Source: Crotalaria pallida (lineage: Eukaryota > Streptophyta > Magnoliopsida > Fabales > Fabaceae). From it: a stretch of 64,000 nt of DNA. Positions within the stretch are counted from its first letter, which is position 1. Each line of letters starts with the position of its first letter. The position numbers were made by a program, and so were the translations under genes. Below are positions 31,884 to 43,383 of this stretch, piece after piece. The notes under the pieces were generated by a model. It had not been told where the DNA came from. It made no database searches and worked only from the letters and a program-made list of their open reading frames with translations. The stretch is taken from positions 23,578,001 through 23,642,000 of the forward strand of contig CM075655.1 in the NCBI GenBank assembly GCA_037953625.1. Direction: 5' to 3'.

Positions 31884-34800
31884 TTAGCCTATATTAGCTT
31901 CATCTAAAATACCAAGTTCTCTCCTAATATGATAAAAGGTGTCCCTTGGTAGAGGTTTTGTAAAAATGTCGGCTAATTGATTTGTGGTACTAACAAATTC
32001 AATTGTGCAATCACCCTTTTGTACATGATCTCTTAAAAAATGATGTCTTATTTCAATGTGTTTAGTTCTTGAGTGATACACCGGATTCTTAGTCAAATTG
32101 ATTGCACTCGTGTTATCGCATCTAATCGGAATATTTTCAAGTTTCAAACCAAAATCCGATAATTGTTGTTTCATCCGTAACAGTTGAGCACAACAACTAC
32201 CGGCTGCGATATATTCCGCTTCGGCGGTAGAAAGAGCGACACAAGCTTGCTTTTTAGAAAACCATGACACCAATGAACTTCCCAAGAAATGGCAAGTACC
32301 ACTGGTGCTTTTGCGATCAAGCTTGCATCCGGCGAAGTCGGAATCCGAGTAACCAACTAGACTAAGATTGGCATCAGCAGGATACCATAAACCAGTGTTA
32401 ATTGTTCCTTTTAGATGCTTAAATATATGTTTAACTGCGGATAGGTGAGATTCTTTAGGATTAGCTTGAAATCTAGCACACATGCATACACTAAACATAA
32501 TATCCGGTCTAGATGCAGTGAGATATAGGAGACTACCTATCATACCCCTATACTTACTAACATCAACTGGTGTACCTTGTTCATCCTTGTCTAGGTAGCA
32601 TGATGTGCTCATTGGAGTGTAGGCTTCCTTGCACTTGTCCAATCCGAATTTTTCAAGGAGCTCTTTGCAATATTTCCCTTGATGCACAAATATCCCCTCC
32701 TTGACTTGCTTTATTTGTAAGCCTAGGAAGAACTTGAGTTCTCCCATCATTGACATTTCAAATTCCTTTTTCATCAAATTTGAAAACTTTCTACAAAGAG
32801 ACACGTTAGTAGCACCGAAAATGATATCATCAACATAGATTTGTACTAACAAAATGTCATCCTTGGTTTTATAAATAAATAATGTATTATCAACCTTCCC
32901 TCTTTGAAACTTGTTTTCTAATAGAAAGGAACTCAATCGATCATACCAAGCTCTAGGAGCTTGTTTCAATCCATAGAGTGCCTTTTTCAATTTATAAACA
33001 TGGTTTGGAAATTCACTATTTTCAAAACCGGGGGGTTGTTTGACATACACTTCTTCATTTATAAACCCATTCAAGAAAGCACTTTTAACATCCATTTGAT
33101 ATAAAGTGAATTTCATGATTGAAGCATAAGCAAGTAAAATTCGGATTGCTTCAAGACGTGCAACCGGAGCAAAGGTCTCATCATAATCGATACCTTCCTC
33201 TTGGTTGTACCCTTGAGCTACTAGTCTAGCTTTGTTTCTTATAATCAACCCGGATTCATCAAGTTTGTTTCTATAAATCCATTTAGTACCAATTATGGTA
33301 TGATCATCGGGTTTAGGGACTAGATCCCAAACTTCATTTCTTTCAAATTGGTTTAATTCTTCTTGCATAGCAAGAACCCAATGATCATCCTCAATGGCCT
33401 TTTTAATTGAATCGGGTTCAATTTGAGAAACAAATGAGACATAGTGGCAAATGTTTTGAATAGACCAACGAGTAAGTACTCCCTTTGACATATCTCCTAT
33501 GACTTTGTCTATAGGATGAGTCTTGACCGATTTCCAAGTTGGAGGAAGTTCTTCCCTTACTTCTCCTTCATCAACTTTTGAATTCTCTCTCTCATTTTCT
33601 TCTTTTGAAAAGACAATGCCATCTTCACTAGCATCACATAAAACACTATCTTCTTTTGAAGACTCATTAAAAACCACATGAATTGATTCCTCAATAGTTA
33701 AAGTTCTTTTATTGAAAATTCTATAAGCTTTACTATGAGAAGAATAGCCTAAAAATATGCCTTCATCGGATTTGGAATCAAACTTGCCAATGTGTTCTTT
33801 TCCATTATTTAAAACAAAAACTTGGCATCTGAAGACATGAAAATGAGATATATTTGGCTTTCTTCCCTTGTAAAGTTCATAGGGGGTTTTATCCAAAGAG
33901 GGCCTTATCAAAATACGATTTAAAACATAACAAGCCGTATTGACGGCATCGGCCCAAAAATATTGAGGTACTTGAGAATCATTTAACATGGTTCTAGCAA
34001 GTTCCTCTAGCACCCTATTTTTCCGCTCTACCACTCCGTTTTGTTCCGGAGTCCTTGGTGCGGAGAATTGATGCTCAATACCATTTTTTGCACAAAATCT
34101 ATCAAATTTGTGGTTTTCGAATTCACCACCATGATCGGTACGAATAATAATTACTTTTTGATTTACTTGGTTTTGCAAAAGTTTGACATGATGTTTAAAA
34201 GATTTGTAGGTCTCACTCTTAGTAGTTAAAAATAAAGTCCAAGTAAACCTAGAGAAGTCATCAACAATCACCAATGCATAATAGTTGCCACCAAAGCTTT
34301 TTATTTGTGATGGTCCAAACAAGTCCATATGAAGCATTTCTAATGGCCTTGATGTGGACATAACCATTTTTGATCCAAAGGTGTTTTTAGTTTGTTTACA
34401 TTTCTTGCAAGGGGAACAAACACCTTCAATAGAAAAATTTAGCTTTGGTAAACCAACTACTAGATCTTTAGATTGAATTTTCTTCAATTGGTTTACATTT
34501 ATATGAGCGGTCCTACGATGCCATAACCAAGTGTCATTTTCTTTGCTCACTAAACAAGTAGAGACCAAAGAAGTGACTTTGTTCAAATCAACTAAGTAAG
34601 TATTATTTGACCTTCTACCAACAAATTTGATTGATTTATCTTTGTCACTTTTAATGAGGCAATGGGTAGAGGTAAAAACTACATGATTGCCAATATCACA
34701 TAATTGGCTTATGCTCAAGAGATTATGTTCTAATCCTTGAACATAGAGCACATTATCAATAATCAAGTTTGAAGAGTTTCCGATTTTACCAATACCAAGG

Positions 34801-34943
34801 ATTTTGCCTTTGTTGTTGTCCCCATAAGTGACATAACCCTTTTCCTTTGGAGTAAGCTCAATGAAGTGTCGCTTATCTCCCGTCATGTGCTTCGAACATC
34901 CACTATCAAGATACCACAATTGTTTTCCCGTTCGAAGACACAC
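31884..34943 (-). CDS. E5 Pol polyprotein (protease, integrase, RT, RNase H)
   Basis: 1019 codons, opening at a GTG after a TAG at 34944-34946; no ATG start is evident, so it must be made by recoding or the junction is damaged. Order: aspartic protease DSG (residues 13-15); integrase zinc region H142/H147..C176/C179 region and catalytic D207, D270, E306 (the last in TPEQNGVVERKNR); RT with QMDVKSAFLNG (616-626) and the YVDD active site (703-706); RNase H from about 860 (YSDSDFAGC, ALSTAEAEY) to about 1000. All core catalytic motifs are present with no internal stop, consistent with a recent insertion. It makes and integrates the cDNA inside virus-like particles and the nucleus. It lies one base out of frame with gag. 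Confidence 0.93.
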   Translation of the reverse strand: MCLRTGKQLWYLDSGCSKHMTGDKRHFIELTPKEKGYVTYGDNNKGKILGIGKIGNSSNLIIDNVLYVQGLEHNLLSISQLCDIGNHVVFTSTHCLIKSDKDKSIKFVGRRSNNTYLVDLNKVTSLVSTCLVSKENDTWLWHRRTAHINVNQLKKIQSKDLVVGLPKLNFSIEGVCSPCKKCKQTKNTFGSKMVMSTSRPLEMLHMDLFGPSQIKSFGGNYYALVIVDDFSRFTWTLFLTTKSETYKSFKHHVKLLQNQVNQKVIIIRTDHGGEFENHKFDRFCAKNGIEHQFSAPRTPEQNGVVERKNRVLEELARTMLNDSQVPQYFWADAVNTACYVLNRILIRPSLDKTPYELYKGRKPNISHFHVFRCQVFVLNNGKEHIGKFDSKSDEGIFLGYSSHSKAYRIFNKRTLTIEESIHVVFNESSKEDSVLCDASEDGIVFSKEENERENSKVDEGEVREELPPTWKSVKTHPIDKVIGDMSKGVLTRWSIQNICHYVSFVSQIEPDSIKKAIEDDHWVLAMQEELNQFERNEVWDLVPKPDDHTIIGTKWIYRNKLDESGLIIRNKARLVAQGYNQEEGIDYDETFAPVARLEAIRILLAYASIMKFTLYQMDVKSAFLNGFINEEVYVKQPPGFENSEFPNHVYKLKKALYGLKQAPRAWYDRLSSFLLENKFQRGKVDNTLFIYKTKDDILLVQIYVDDIIFGATNVSLCRKFSNLMKKEFEMSMMGELKFFLGLQIKQVKEGIFVHQGKYCKELLEKFGLDKCKEAYTPMSTSCYLDKDEQGTPVDVSKYRGMIGSLLYLTASRPDIMFSVCMCARFQANPKESHLSAVKHIFKHLKGTINTGLWYPADANLSLVGYSDSDFAGCKLDRKSTSGTCHFLGSSLVSWFSKKQACVALSTAEAEYIAAGSCCAQLLRMKQQLSDFGLKLENIPIRCDNTSAINLTKNPVYHSRTKHIEIRHHFLRDHVQKGDCTIEFVSTTNQLADIFTKPLPRDTFYHIRRELGILDEANIG

Positions 34944-34956
34944 CTACAAAATGAAA

Positions 34957-36735
34957 TCACTTGTTCACTTTGGGTACCCAAACAATGTTGGGTCCCTTAG
35001 GGTTAGTGTTGGGACTTTCTCCCTTCTTAATCCACATATAAGTGCCCTTATTCATTTCAAACTTCTTAATATGGCACTCAATGTTGATATGTCCAACTTT
35101 TCCACAATAAGTACAAGTTGGTCTCTTTGATGAGTTTTTCTTAGAAAATGTTCCAACCACCTTGTACTTTTTGTCCTTTTTATGAACATATCCTAAACCG
35201 GTTTTGTTGTGATTATGTCTTTGAGAGTTCAACAACCGGTTGAGGTTTCTATCACTATGTGAGATTGTGAGTTTGTTTTTCAACTCTTTCACTTCTTTTT
35301 CAAGTTCATCACATCTCTCACATGAAGTGATAATTTCCTCATGATTTGCACAATCACTTTGATGACTAGAATTAATAAGTTCCAAGGATTCATTTTGAAG
35401 TTTCAACTCATTTATAGATTTTTGCAATTCATCAATTTCATGTTGAAACTCCAAAATTTTCTTTCCTTTTTCCTTATTAATTTTAGCAAGCCTTTTAAAT
35501 TGAATTAACATTTCATTGTAGGCTTCTTGCAAATCATCATATGAAATGGAGTTTGAAGATGAACAAGAAGAGCTAGAGGTTACCTCATCATCACTTTCAC
35601 TCATGCCATGATTAGCTCTTGATGAGGACTCATGATTGTTCTTGGCCATGAGACAAAGGTTTGCATTTTCATCACCGGAGCTACTTGAAGACGATTCATT
35701 GCTCTTCTCCAGTGCATCCCAAACAATGTATGCACGCTTCCCTTTGGTCTCTTGGGTCTTCTTGTCATTCTTCTTCAAGAATGTGGCACATTCCATTCTT
35801 ATGTGACCAACCCCACCACATTCATGACACTTAACTCCATCATTGGTACTCTTTTCTCTTTGTTTGGAGTCTTTGGTTCTCTTGAAATTGGATGAAGATC
35901 CACCTTTCTTCCCTTTGAAGAATTTGTTGAATCTTTTCACAAACATCCCAAATTCTTCTTGATTTGGTTCACCATCGGAATCTCCACTTGTAGAGCATTC
36001 TTCAACTTCTTTTGTAGCTTTGGTTGAAGCTTTGAGTGCTATGCTCTTTTTCTTTTTGTCCGATTCCTCATGCATCCCAAGTCTTGTAAGCTCCATCTCA
36101 TGCTCTTGGAGTTTGCCAAACAAAGTGGCTAAGTCCATGCTATTTATGTCTCTTGATTCCTTGATGGCGGTTACCTTGGGTTGCCAACTCCTATCAAGAC
36201 ATCTTAGAATTTTGTTAGTAGTTTCACCATTGCGAAATACTTTTCCCAAGGAAATCAAATGATTAACAATGTGAGAGAATCGCTTTTGCAAGTCACTAAT
36301 GGTTTCATTTGGCAACATGTGGAACAATTCATATTCGTGAGTTAGAGAATTCAATCTTGCATCTCTAACCTCACTTGTTCCCTCATGTGTGACTTGCAAA
36401 GTATCCCACATTTCTTTTGCCGATTTACATTGGGAAACTCTATAAAATTCATCATGGGATAGAGCCGAAAAGATGATGTTTTTAGCTTTTAAATCAAATG
36501 AGACTTTTCTCTTTTCATCATCATTCCAACTACTCCTTGGAATTTCAACAATTTCATCATTTATTTTCTTTTTGGGAATGAAAGGACCATTTTCAATTGC
36601 ATCCCAAATATCCATATCAATTGCTTCAATAAAAACTTTCATGCGAGTTTTCCAATAAACATATCCTTCACCATTAAATAGTGGAGGACGGTTTATTGAA
36701 GCTCCTTCTCCACCAAAGTTATTGCTAGAGCCCAT
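34957..36735 (-). CDS. E5 Gag polyprotein
   Basis: Start chosen at ATG 36735 (MGSSNNFGGEG): the frame stays open upstream but there runs through the primer site and LTR. 592 residues. A capsid-like N-terminal half (PPLFNGEGYVYWKTRMKVF; SAKEMWDTLQVTHEGTSEVR, about 15-230) is followed by a Lys-rich segment, a CCHC knuckle CHECGGVGHIRMEC (about 303-316), a Ser-rich stretch, a probable coiled coil (about 400-490) and a second knuckle CTYCGKVGHINIEC (about 541-554). It packages element RNA. TGA ends it 14 bp before the pol frame opens, in another frame. Confidence 0.93.
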   Translation of the reverse strand: MGSSNNFGGEGASINRPPLFNGEGYVYWKTRMKVFIEAIDMDIWDAIENGPFIPKKKINDEIVEIPRSSWNDDEKRKVSFDLKAKNIIFSALSHDEFYRVSQCKSAKEMWDTLQVTHEGTSEVRDARLNSLTHEYELFHMLPNETISDLQKRFSHIVNHLISLGKVFRNGETTNKILRCLDRSWQPKVTAIKESRDINSMDLATLFGKLQEHEMELTRLGMHEESDKKKKSIALKASTKATKEVEECSTSGDSDGEPNQEEFGMFVKRFNKFFKGKKGGSSSNFKRTKDSKQREKSTNDGVKCHECGGVGHIRMECATFLKKNDKKTQETKGKRAYIVWDALEKSNESSSSSSGDENANLCLMAKNNHESSSRANHGMSESDDEVTSSSSCSSSNSISYDDLQEAYNEMLIQFKRLAKINKEKGKKILEFQHEIDELQKSINELKLQNESLELINSSHQSDCANHEEIITSCERCDELEKEVKELKNKLTISHSDRNLNRLLNSQRHNHNKTGLGYVHKKDKKYKVVGTFSKKNSSKRPTCTYCGKVGHINIECHIKKFEMNKGTYMWIKKGESPNTNPKGPNIVWVPKVNK

Positions 36736-36791
36736 TAAGTTTCCAAAAGGATCTTTTTCGAAAAAGTTGTTACACTCGATCTTTCGACCGA

Positions 36792-36803
36792 GCTCTGATA
36801 CCA
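36792..36803 (-). promoter_or_regulatory. E5 primer binding site (initiator tRNA-Met)
   Basis: TGGTATCAGAGC on the minus strand, two bases after the 5' LTR end. Confidence 0.93.
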
Positions 36804-36805
36804 CT

Positions 36806-38382
36806 TGTTGGAAACCAACAAGCGGGCTAAGCAAATACTAGAGGGGGGGTGAATAGTATTTTGAAGCACTAATACCAAATATTTCGATTGATAATTGAAG
36901 AATGGAGCTAAGACTGAATTTTCTGGAATCAGACACAAAAGACTCGAGTCTTTTGTGAAATACTCGAGTTTTTCAGTGATGAACAACTCGAGTCTTTTTT
37001 GAAATACTCGAGTTTTTCCTATCAGATAGCAGAAAAACCAGAAACGAAAATTCAGCAATTTAACTCAAATCAATTCAATAATAAACAGGAACTTATCCAA
37101 CAGAATAGCAAGCAATCTAAATAACTTTTAAACACAAAGATTCCTTGAACTTGCTACCTAATTGTATAAATCCTAATTGATTGAAATGACTTAAGTCTAT
37201 TGAGCTAGAAAGTAGATTAAAAGCAATAAACCAACACTCAAGCAATTTTATCCTGGTTCACTCCAACAATGAGCTACATCCAGTCCTCCTAATCACTTAG
37301 GAGTTTCTACTAATAATCAAATTGTTAGAAATTACAAAGGATTGCTTGAGAATGACCTCACTCAACCTAACCCTTTCAAGAGTGTACCAAACTCTTGATT
37401 TCTACCCCAATTTGATTCCGGTGATTGAAGAACTCTTCACAAAGCTTCCTTGAACTCCCTTCAAGAAACTCCACCGGGCTAGAAACCTCCTAGTCTTGTG
37501 CTTGAGAACCTCTCAAGACTTCCAACACCCTAAGCCACTTAGGGTTTGCTTGGGAACAATCCAAGACTTTGAATAATCAAGCTTTTTGTATGTGTATTAC
37601 TAATCTCACAATGGATTAGCACAAATAAGCACAGCTCAATGTAAGAATTGAGGCCTAAAAACTCAACTTGGAATAAAATGACAATATGAGTGAGAAGTTG
37701 AGCTTTTTGGGAATTAACACTTGAGAAGAGGAAATTAAGAAAGCTTGAATCAATATGATCTTGTTGTCTTGTTTGTTCTTGCACAAATTCAAAGAGAAAT
37801 TTTACAATCAGGTTCTGAATTGCTCTCTTGGGTTGGATGAGACTCAAATGCCCTCAATTGGGTTTTTGAGTCTCTCCAACGTTCATTTTTGCTGACTGGA
37901 CAAAAATACTCGAGTCTTTTGGTAAGTACTCGAGTCTTTTTGGTCGGTCACGAGTGAATTGGTGCACGAACCAGACTAACGGTCATATTTGCTGACCTGG
38001 CACAAATACTCGAGTTTTTCTATAAATACTCGAGTATATACTCGAGTCTTTATCAAAATACTCGAGTATTTTGATCAGATATGGGAAAAATTATTTTTCA
38101 ATTTTATTTTTCCTCTCAAGTATTAATTTTTGGTCAATCTCAACTTAATAAACATATAAAAATTTATTCCTAGAAGAGACTAACTATTTCTACCCACTCT
38201 CAACCACTCTCAACATAAATTAGAAATTTACAATTAATATTTGATTGAGAATGATTGGGCACTTGTCTTCTTTTCTTGACTTCTTGTTGATGTTGATGTT
38301 GCAATATCTTCAAGGCATGATTTGTTAATTATTTTGTCATCATCAAAACATAATCCACCTAATTAGGAGCATTGAATTCACA
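36806..38382 (-). mobile_element. E5 5' LTR
   Basis: 1577 bp with a neighbouring primer site. ACTCGAG clusters at about 36941-37016 and 37905-38075. No unambiguous TATA box was picked out. Confidence 0.94.
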
Positions 38383-38387
38383 GTATA

Positions 38388-38583
38388 GTTTTAGAAGTAA
38401 AACCAAAGAATTTCAAAACCATTTTCTTTACATCATTCAATCCAACTCAAAATAGGATTTAATCATAATCTAATACCTTGATTCCAACCGAATCCATCAC
38501 TGAAAGGATTTAAATCATAATCTGCTCACGTTTTCCATAATTCCTCTTGGACTAATCATATTATGTTGGGGTATAATCCATCA
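38388..38583 (-). other. E3 internal remnant beside E5
   Basis: Non-coding 0.2-kb strip joining the E5 insertion point to the E3 RT remnant. Confidence 0.5.
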
Positions 38584-39120
38584 TCACCCACCATAATTAA
38601 ACAACATCCTATCATTCAATACCATCAGTTGATCTTTCCAAGTCAACTTGGCCAAAGGCGATGCGATCGTAGAAAATCCCTCAATAATCCGGCGATAATA
38701 TCCAGCCAGCCCTAAGAAACCTCTCTCCTCAGTCACAGTCTTAGGCTGTTCCCATTTCAACACTAAACTTACCGTTGCTGGATCCATCGCAATTTCTTCT
38801 TTAAAGATCACATGCCCTGCAAACGTAACTTCGCTCAACCAAAACTCATCTTTGGCGAGCTTAACACACTACTACTCCTCTTGCAGGATTCTCAACACAA
38901 TCCCGCGATGTTTTTCATGTCCCTCCGGATTCTTAGAAGAAACCACAAACGAATTCAAATATAATCTAAAGGTCTCGTTCTTATAGTCCATAAAAGAACA
39001 AGTGCATTAGTCAATCCGAACGGCATTATTTCCTACTCATAATGTCCGTATCGAGATCAAAAATGCAGTCTTAAATGTATCCCTGTCCCGAATCCTGTTT
39101 TGGGTTAATCCAACCGCCAA
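38584..39120 (-). pseudogene. E3 pol remnant: Ty3/gypsy reverse transcriptase
   Basis: Minus-strand frames give, in order, RYGHYE near 39050, PFGLTNA near 39020, SSKNPEGHEKHRGIVLRILQ near 38900, LSEVTFAGHVIFKEEIAMDP and KWEQPKTVTEERGFLGLAGYYRRIIEGFS down to 38584. This is the C-terminal half of a gypsy RT running toward RNase H. Stops and frame changes break it before 38838, and the segment that should hold the YIDD-type catalytic box is replaced by unrelated residues. E5 is inserted between this and the RNase H remnant at 28208-28562. Confidence 0.85.
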
Positions 39121-40038
39121 CCAATCTTAGCACTTTTCTACGTGTTCCTCCCATTTGACCATTACCGATGGTACCATGTTATAAAGGCAATAGAGATAGA
39201 ATCAGCTTCAAGAATTGACTTGATTCCAAACTCTATCTCTTTGCTCAAGGGTGAACCTAACATCATTTCCTACAACCAGGATTTCTTTAACCCCCTTTCT
39301 CCTTTAATATTGCTTCCCAGAAACAACATATGGGTTTATTGGATTCCCGATTCGAAACTTGGGAATCCCAATACAGGGTTGTTCTATCATCATTAATCAT
39401 GATCACTTGATCTCTCGGCTCCCAAACCGTACTTAAGATCAAATGTAATCATGACACAGGTAGATAGACAAAGTCTAATACCTTAATAGAACGATTCAGA
39501 CATACCTTGGAAACAACTACAAGATGATTTGTAGGAGTCTCCACTTGAGATAGCAAATTGGATAAGGCATAGAGCAACTCTGATCACTACCCTTATCCGA
39601 AAGGAACAAAAGAAAGGATAGCTTTAGAGTTTAACAAACTCAACAAGGTTGATCTTTAAGAAGATCACTGCCCTACACTCGGTCTGAAAAGTTGATTAAC
39701 TTTAACACGAGTGAGGGTAAACACTCCTCCTCAGAGTCGAGGACTCAACTACAACTCCTTAAGATTTCCTTATCACTGGTTCCTATGAGAACGGAATAAA
39801 CCAACATTATGGTTTTAGGTTGACCACATGTCTAAAGAGAAGCATACGGCTATCATACTTCGACTTAGACCTCATAGAACACTCCTTAATAGCAGAATAA
39901 GCTACTTATCTAGAGCCATTACCCATAACCTTAGCTCTAGTTTGGAAGTATATGAAAGAAAACTTCCTAGGAAACATTGCAAATATCGATGACCAACGTA
40001 TTGGACCACACACCCAAGGACCAAGAGTCAGGACCATT
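39121..40038 (-). other. E3 internal remnant, gag/protease position, no readable gene
   Basis: 0.9 kb between the RT remnant and the primer site, too short for gag, protease and the RT N-terminus, with stops in all sense frames. A large internal deletion is likely. Confidence 0.55.
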
Positions 40039-40050
40039 CCTCTGATACCA
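40039..40050 (-). promoter_or_regulatory. E3 primer binding site (initiator tRNA-Met)
   Basis: TGGTATCAGAGG on the minus strand, six bases after the 5' LTR end; matches the tRNA-Met type except at the last base. Confidence 0.9.
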
Positions 40051-40056
40051 TAAAAG

Positions 40057-43000
40057 TGTAACACTCATTTTATGTCCTCTTACTTTATAAGAAAAGTAAT
40101 AAGTTTAAGAATACTTGGACTTGTTATCGTTGGAGAAGGATCTGAAAATAAGAAATTATCCCTTCCCTGGAAAATTTATTTTCACAAACACTTGATTAAT
40201 AATGAAGGTGACTCGTAAAATCAGAGTTTGCGGAAACATAGTAAAATCACCATATTACCCTCCCAAAATATATCAAGTGTTACAAGTCCATTATTATAAA
40301 ATAAGTATTATGATGAAACTGAATTCCTTTTATGATACCTTTTTCCAAAATATGTATCATATAAATTCTATTAAAAATAGAAATGTTATAGAGCTGGTCA
40401 CTGGTCCCTTGTCCAAACATCCTTCTGGTCGGATCTTCGATATCTGCACAACGGGTTCCCAACCAACGGTTTCTACACTCTGCATGCATCTAAGGGACAT
40501 CTCCCCTTACTGATTCTTGTGCAAGCTAGATGCACGATCAACACCTAATAAGGGCATGGGGGTTAGCTACACATATTCGCATAATCAAATGAGAATAAAA
40601 CTAACATCCACAAGTTAACATGCAGCAAATCATGATGCATAATCATATGAGCACACCCGGTTAATCATAATAATTCTTTCAATGCAGGTGGCATGATGCA
40701 TGATTTCCTTCCACAACTGAGGCCTCTCAAAGTCCATCTTGGACGTCCATCCCATACACCGTTGTGTTCCCGGAACACTGACATTCGTTCCCAGAACGTA
40801 ATGGCAAACCATACTTGGATGATAAGCATTCACTCCCATAGTGTGCATCACGTTCCCAGAACATGTAGCAAACCATACTTGGATAAATAAGCATCACTCC
40901 CAGAGTGTGCATCACGTTCCTAGAACGTATAAAAACAGGGTCCCGGACACTGGCCAAATATCTATAATGTGTCATCCAGTAGGTTGCTTATTAATGTGTT
41001 CCCAGAACACTATCATACGTTCCCAGAATGTATATAACCAAGTCCCAGACACTGGCCACATATCTATAATGTGTCATCAAGTAGGTTACAATTTGGTACT
41101 CCCGGAGTACCCTCCTCATATTCCCAGAATATGATAAACGTTCCTACCAACCAAACTTCCATTCTATATGAATGCACAATCGTCAAGGTTGGTTTTATCT
41201 TTAATTCCATTATTATACCAATGTGTTCCCAGAACACTAACATACGTTCCCAGAACGTATCGCAAACCATACTTGGAATAAAATCAAGCACCACTCCCAG
41301 AGTGTACATCACGTTCCCAGAACGTGTCCAAGAAACCACGTCCCAGACAATGGCCACATTCCCAGAATGTGTCATCAAGTAGGTTGCATATCAATTTGGT
41401 ATTCCTAGAGTACAGGGTCATGATCCCATTAATTCCATTATTATGACTTAGAAAAACACAACTTCTGAATGATATCTTGAGGTATAGCTTTACTCATAAA
41501 ATTCACCTTTGAATTTAAATTTAACCAATATATGCTCATAGACCTGGATTGAGAGAATATAATCATTGATATCAAAATCCTTACTCAAAACTTAACTTTT
41601 ATTTTTAAGTTTTCAGGTACTAACCGGTTACATCATCACCTAACCGGTTAGAATTACAGACCTGAATATAAAACCACTGATTTTCCAAGAATCTTTTCTT
41701 AAATTATCTACTCAATCCAATAACAAGGTCTTAGCATAACAGAATACCTCAAGTTCAACACATAATATCATTCAAAAGATCTAAGTCATAATCCAATTTC
41801 ATTTAGGCATAATTTCCTCTTGAAATTATCCTTTGATATTAAGGTATTAACTCCAAATTTTCAATCTGAATTATTACCACAAAATCAACTTCATTTCAGA
41901 TTGAATTCCAGTGAAATTAGGGTCTAGATTTGAGTAACATTGATAAGACCACAGAACTGATTTCAGAAACTTATTTTCTTTAACAATTTTACAGTGTCTA
42001 ACCGGTTACAATTATCGAGTAACCGGTTAGATTGTGCAGTCAGCACATTGAAATATGAAGTTTTGCAAACCATTCTTTTCATTACTCAAATCTAACCAAT
42101 TTCAACATTCAAAAGAGTTCATATACCTTAAGTAAACATGTTTAACCACAAAAACACATTCACCTTGCATGCATTCAATTTAGATACTCACATTGCACAT
42201 AATTGCACATATTTCACAACTTAATGCATCAATTCACATAATATCAAATTAAGTCATGAAATTGTCATCACAACAGCTTGCATGCATCTTATGATTGCTC
42301 AAAAACAGAAATGAGCTTAAATTGCCCTCCAAGCCATAAAACTAATTCCAACTATGCCCTTAGAGTCTCTTGGTGACTCATCCTATTTACCAACATGTTT
42401 TTCCTCATTCTAGCAAATAGTAAGCTTCCCCCTTACCTTAGGTTCGTGCTTGATCCAAAACATTGCAGAGAGAAAGGCTCCAACACAGATTTCCATTAAA
42501 TCCACAGTTCTGCTCTCAGCCACGATTTTTATCAACAGGGTCCAAAGACCAGAAGATTTGACATAGCAATTGGCCAAATAAATTGGGGAAAACAATTAGG
42601 ACTCAATATAGGTAACATGCACTAGAGAATCAAAGAGGTTTGAGACTTAAAGGTTAACTATGCTTACCAAAAACGAATCTGGAATTCAGCTTCCAGAACC
42701 AGAACAACAGAGAACTCAGACTCAAACTCCTAGCTTCCAAGCTTGATTCCTCCACCCACACGAATACTCAACTTACAAGGTGTATATCACTGGAAAGCTC
42801 TTGATTTAAGATTTCCAGAAAGGTGTGTTTCACTCTCTAACTCTCAAAGAAGGAGACAAATTGCTCAGAACAAATTTGGAACCCTAATTACCCTTCTTCA
42901 ACAAGAATTGCAGCAATAAACCCTTGATCTTCAGCAATTCCACTATTTATAGAGAAATTGGCCTCTCATGCATAGCGACACGCGTCTCCCACCATGAATC

Positions 43001-43383
43001 GAGTGGGATTCGTGGCGAATTCTGGGTTAAACCGCGTGATTACTCATCAAACGCACTAACCCAGTTTTCTGAGTTCATCGTGTAACCGGTTACAAAGCCC
43101 TTCTAACCGGTTACGTGCTGATCAAATTCAAAAATGAATAATTTAATTACTCTTTCTTCAAAAACCTTTTTAATATTGCAATTAGGTCCCAACCCAAGGA
43201 CTGAATTACAATATTCATATTTTTGTACAAAATAACCATATAAAAATATTTCTCATATTTTTATATATAAAAACACACAATGTTAAAAAAACTAAAACTT
43301 TACAAACCAACAAAATCAATTATAAAATAATTGTTATAATTAATTTCTTGGTTATTTGGGAGACGAAAATTAGGAGTGTTACA
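40057..43383 (-). mobile_element. E3 5' LTR (3327 bp)
   Basis: Partner of 23951-27266. Extra DNA here includes about 27 bp near 41466-41492; the left copy has about 20 bp more in the palindrome block near 24815. A TATA box is at 42953-42962. No gene. Confidence 0.92.
40764..41413. repeat. Variable-arm palindrome array, E3 right LTR
   Basis: The same array as 24657-25323 minus one unit near 40920, where a deletion joins neighbouring palindromes. Some units have decayed by single changes, for example CACGTTCCCAGAACATG and GTATTCCTAGAGTAC. Confidence 0.9.

Larger units (their letters stand above)
28966..38382 (-). mobile_element. E5: young Ty1/copia retrotransposon (9.4 kb)
   Basis: Flanked by GTATA (28961-28965, 38383-38387), with 1.58-kb LTRs starting TGTTGGAAACC and ending ATTCACA, a tRNA-Met primer site, a polypurine tract, gag, and pol in copia order (protease, integrase, RT, RNase H). 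The LTRs differ at about nine positions by eye, all transitions, plus one G-run length change (about 0.6%), so it is the youngest LTR element here. Long Gag, the FVSQIEP..EEGIDYDETFAPV style of RT and the long 3' non-coding region suggest the SIRE/Tork side of Ty1/copia, unproven. Confidence 0.95.
23951..43383 (-). mobile_element. E3: decayed Ty3/gypsy retrotransposon (contains E5)
   Basis: Its two 3.3-kb LTRs share termini and it is flanked by the duplication CCCAT (23946-23950 and 43384-43388) in the E2 LTR. Primer site, polypurine tract and pol remnants all place it on the minus strand. Without E5 the internal part is only about 3.4 kb; gag is not recognisable and pol survives as RT, RNase H and linker pieces. 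tRNA-Met priming and the GGGGACGAAATTCC motif before the polypurine tract resemble chromovirus (Tekay/Del-like) elements, but that lineage is a guess. Confidence 0.92.

Noticed and set aside
28966..38382. Regular ACTCGAG repeats as a CRISPR-like or satellite array
   Set aside because: Spacing is irregular, units are only 7-8 bp, and the sites fall within LTRs and the 3' non-coding region of a copia element in a plant genome.
39142..39396. Plus-strand ORF of 84 codons
   Set aside because: Opposite to E3 and without similarity; minus-strand RT remnants adjoin it.
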